This document shows positions 63,603 through 64,000 of a DNA stretch of 64,000 nt, in pieces. This DNA comes from Pseudomonas sp. Root562 (GTDB lineage: Bacteria > Pseudomonadota > Gammaproteobacteria > Pseudomonadales > Pseudomonadaceae), in contig NZ_LMGK01000023.1 of the NCBI RefSeq assembly GCF_001427125.1, positions 62,220 through 126,219 of the forward strand, given 5' to 3'. Position 1 is the stretch's first letter; each line of letters begins with the position of its first letter. The position numbers and the translations under genes are program-made. The notes beneath the pieces were generated by a model. It did not search any database and had not been told where the DNA came from. It worked only from the letters and a program-made list of their open reading frames with translations.

Positions 63603-64000
63603 ATGCAGCGACAATTCGACGATCTACAGTTGGGCAGCATCGAGCTGTTTTGTCTGGCCGCCGAGGCCGGCAGCTTCACGGCTGCGGCGCTGGTGGCGGG
63701 CGTCACGCCGGCTGCGGTGAGCCGCTCGGTGTCGCGCATGGAAGAGCGTCTGGCCGTGCGACTGTTTGCGCGCACCACCCGCAGCGTCAAACTGACCGAC
63801 AGCGGCCGACGCTACTACGAGGAATGCCGACAGGCACTGGCCCAGTTGGTAGAAGCCCAGCGCGAAGTCATGGGCCAACAGCAAGTGCCGTCCGGCACGC
63901 TGCGTATCAGCATCCCGACCACTTACGCCCACCATCGGATCCTGCCGCTGATGCCGGCCTTTCGTGCGCGTTTTCCGGCGGTGAAGGTCGAGTCGCACAT
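63603..64000 (+). CDS. LysR-family transcriptional regulator, 3' end outside window
   Basis: 132 complete codons to the window edge. The winged helix-turn-helix is SIELFCLAAEAGSFTAAALVAGVTPAAVSRSVSRMEERLAVRLFARTTRSVKLTDSGRRYYEEC. The start of the effector domain is present (GTLRISIPTTYAHHRILPLMPAF). Divergent from the tautomerase gene, the usual LysR arrangement with a target. Confidence 0.92.
   Translation, partial: MQRQFDDLQLGSIELFCLAAEAGSFTAAALVAGVTPAAVSRSVSRMEERLAVRLFARTTRSVKLTDSGRRYYEECRQALAQLVEAQREVMGQQQVPSGTLRISIPTTYAHHRILPLMPAFRARFPAVKVESH

Overview
The window is chromosomal DNA from a Pseudomonas of the fluorescens/putida side of the genus. This rests on gene order and protein sequence, not on a database search. 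From the minor-pilin operon to the fprB-like reductase the order follows, as I remember it, the P. aeruginosa PAO1 region around PA4548-PA4615. The intergenic spaces carry many Pseudomonas-type REP/REPIN palindromes. I see no rRNA, tRNA, CRISPR, insertion sequence or prophage.

Layout. 1-6.8 kb: type IV pilus initiation/minor pilin operon on the minus strand (fimU-pilV-pilW-pilX-pilY1-pilE), a partial glycine oxidase gene (thiO-like) downstream, and fimT divergent. 6.7-14.3 kb: minus-strand housekeeping block ispH, fkpB, lspA, ileS, ribF, murJ, then rpsT on plus. 14.9-18.7 kb: creA, proB, obg, rpmA, rplU (minus), with ispB divergent. 20-31 kb: small and conserved-hypothetical genes (yjdM, a PA4570-like gene behind a Fur-box-like site, fklB, a DUF6482 protein, yqhA, a large lipoprotein, a Lon-like protease, a DUF3015/DUF4105 pair, a Gre-like factor). 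31-40 kb: gdhA, ettA, the c-di-GMP enzyme morA and glyA. 40.3-43.6 kb: a compact accessory insert, a two-gene class II lanthipeptide locus (49-residue precursor plus 1024-residue LanM) between glyA and yjiA. 43.9-53.5 kb: yjiA-yjiX-cstA, mapZ, radA, an AT-rich gap, mscL, fpr, a LuxR-type solo regulator and rlmG. 53.5-57.8 kb: cyanide-insensitive-type bd oxidase (cioAB plus a 55-residue DUF2474 gene that is easily missed) behind a perfect ANR/FNR-box match, and an MFS exporter. 57.9-64 kb: a higBA toxin-antitoxin module, a DJ-1-like protein lacking the usual cysteine, a small secreted protein, a purine-type NCS2 permease with trmA, a DUF4160/DUF2442 pair, a tautomerase and a partial LysR regulator.

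How parts work together. The minor pilins and PilY1 would form the tip complex that primes type IV pili. MorA and MapZ both belong to c-di-GMP control of motility. CioAB with DUF2474 is an alternative terminal oxidase with an apparent low-oxygen control site. The most interesting locus is the lanthipeptide pair: precursor and synthetase have all the expected catalytic and leader features, but no transporter/protease, immunity or regulatory gene is adjacent, and the core lacks the mersacidin-type lipid II signature.
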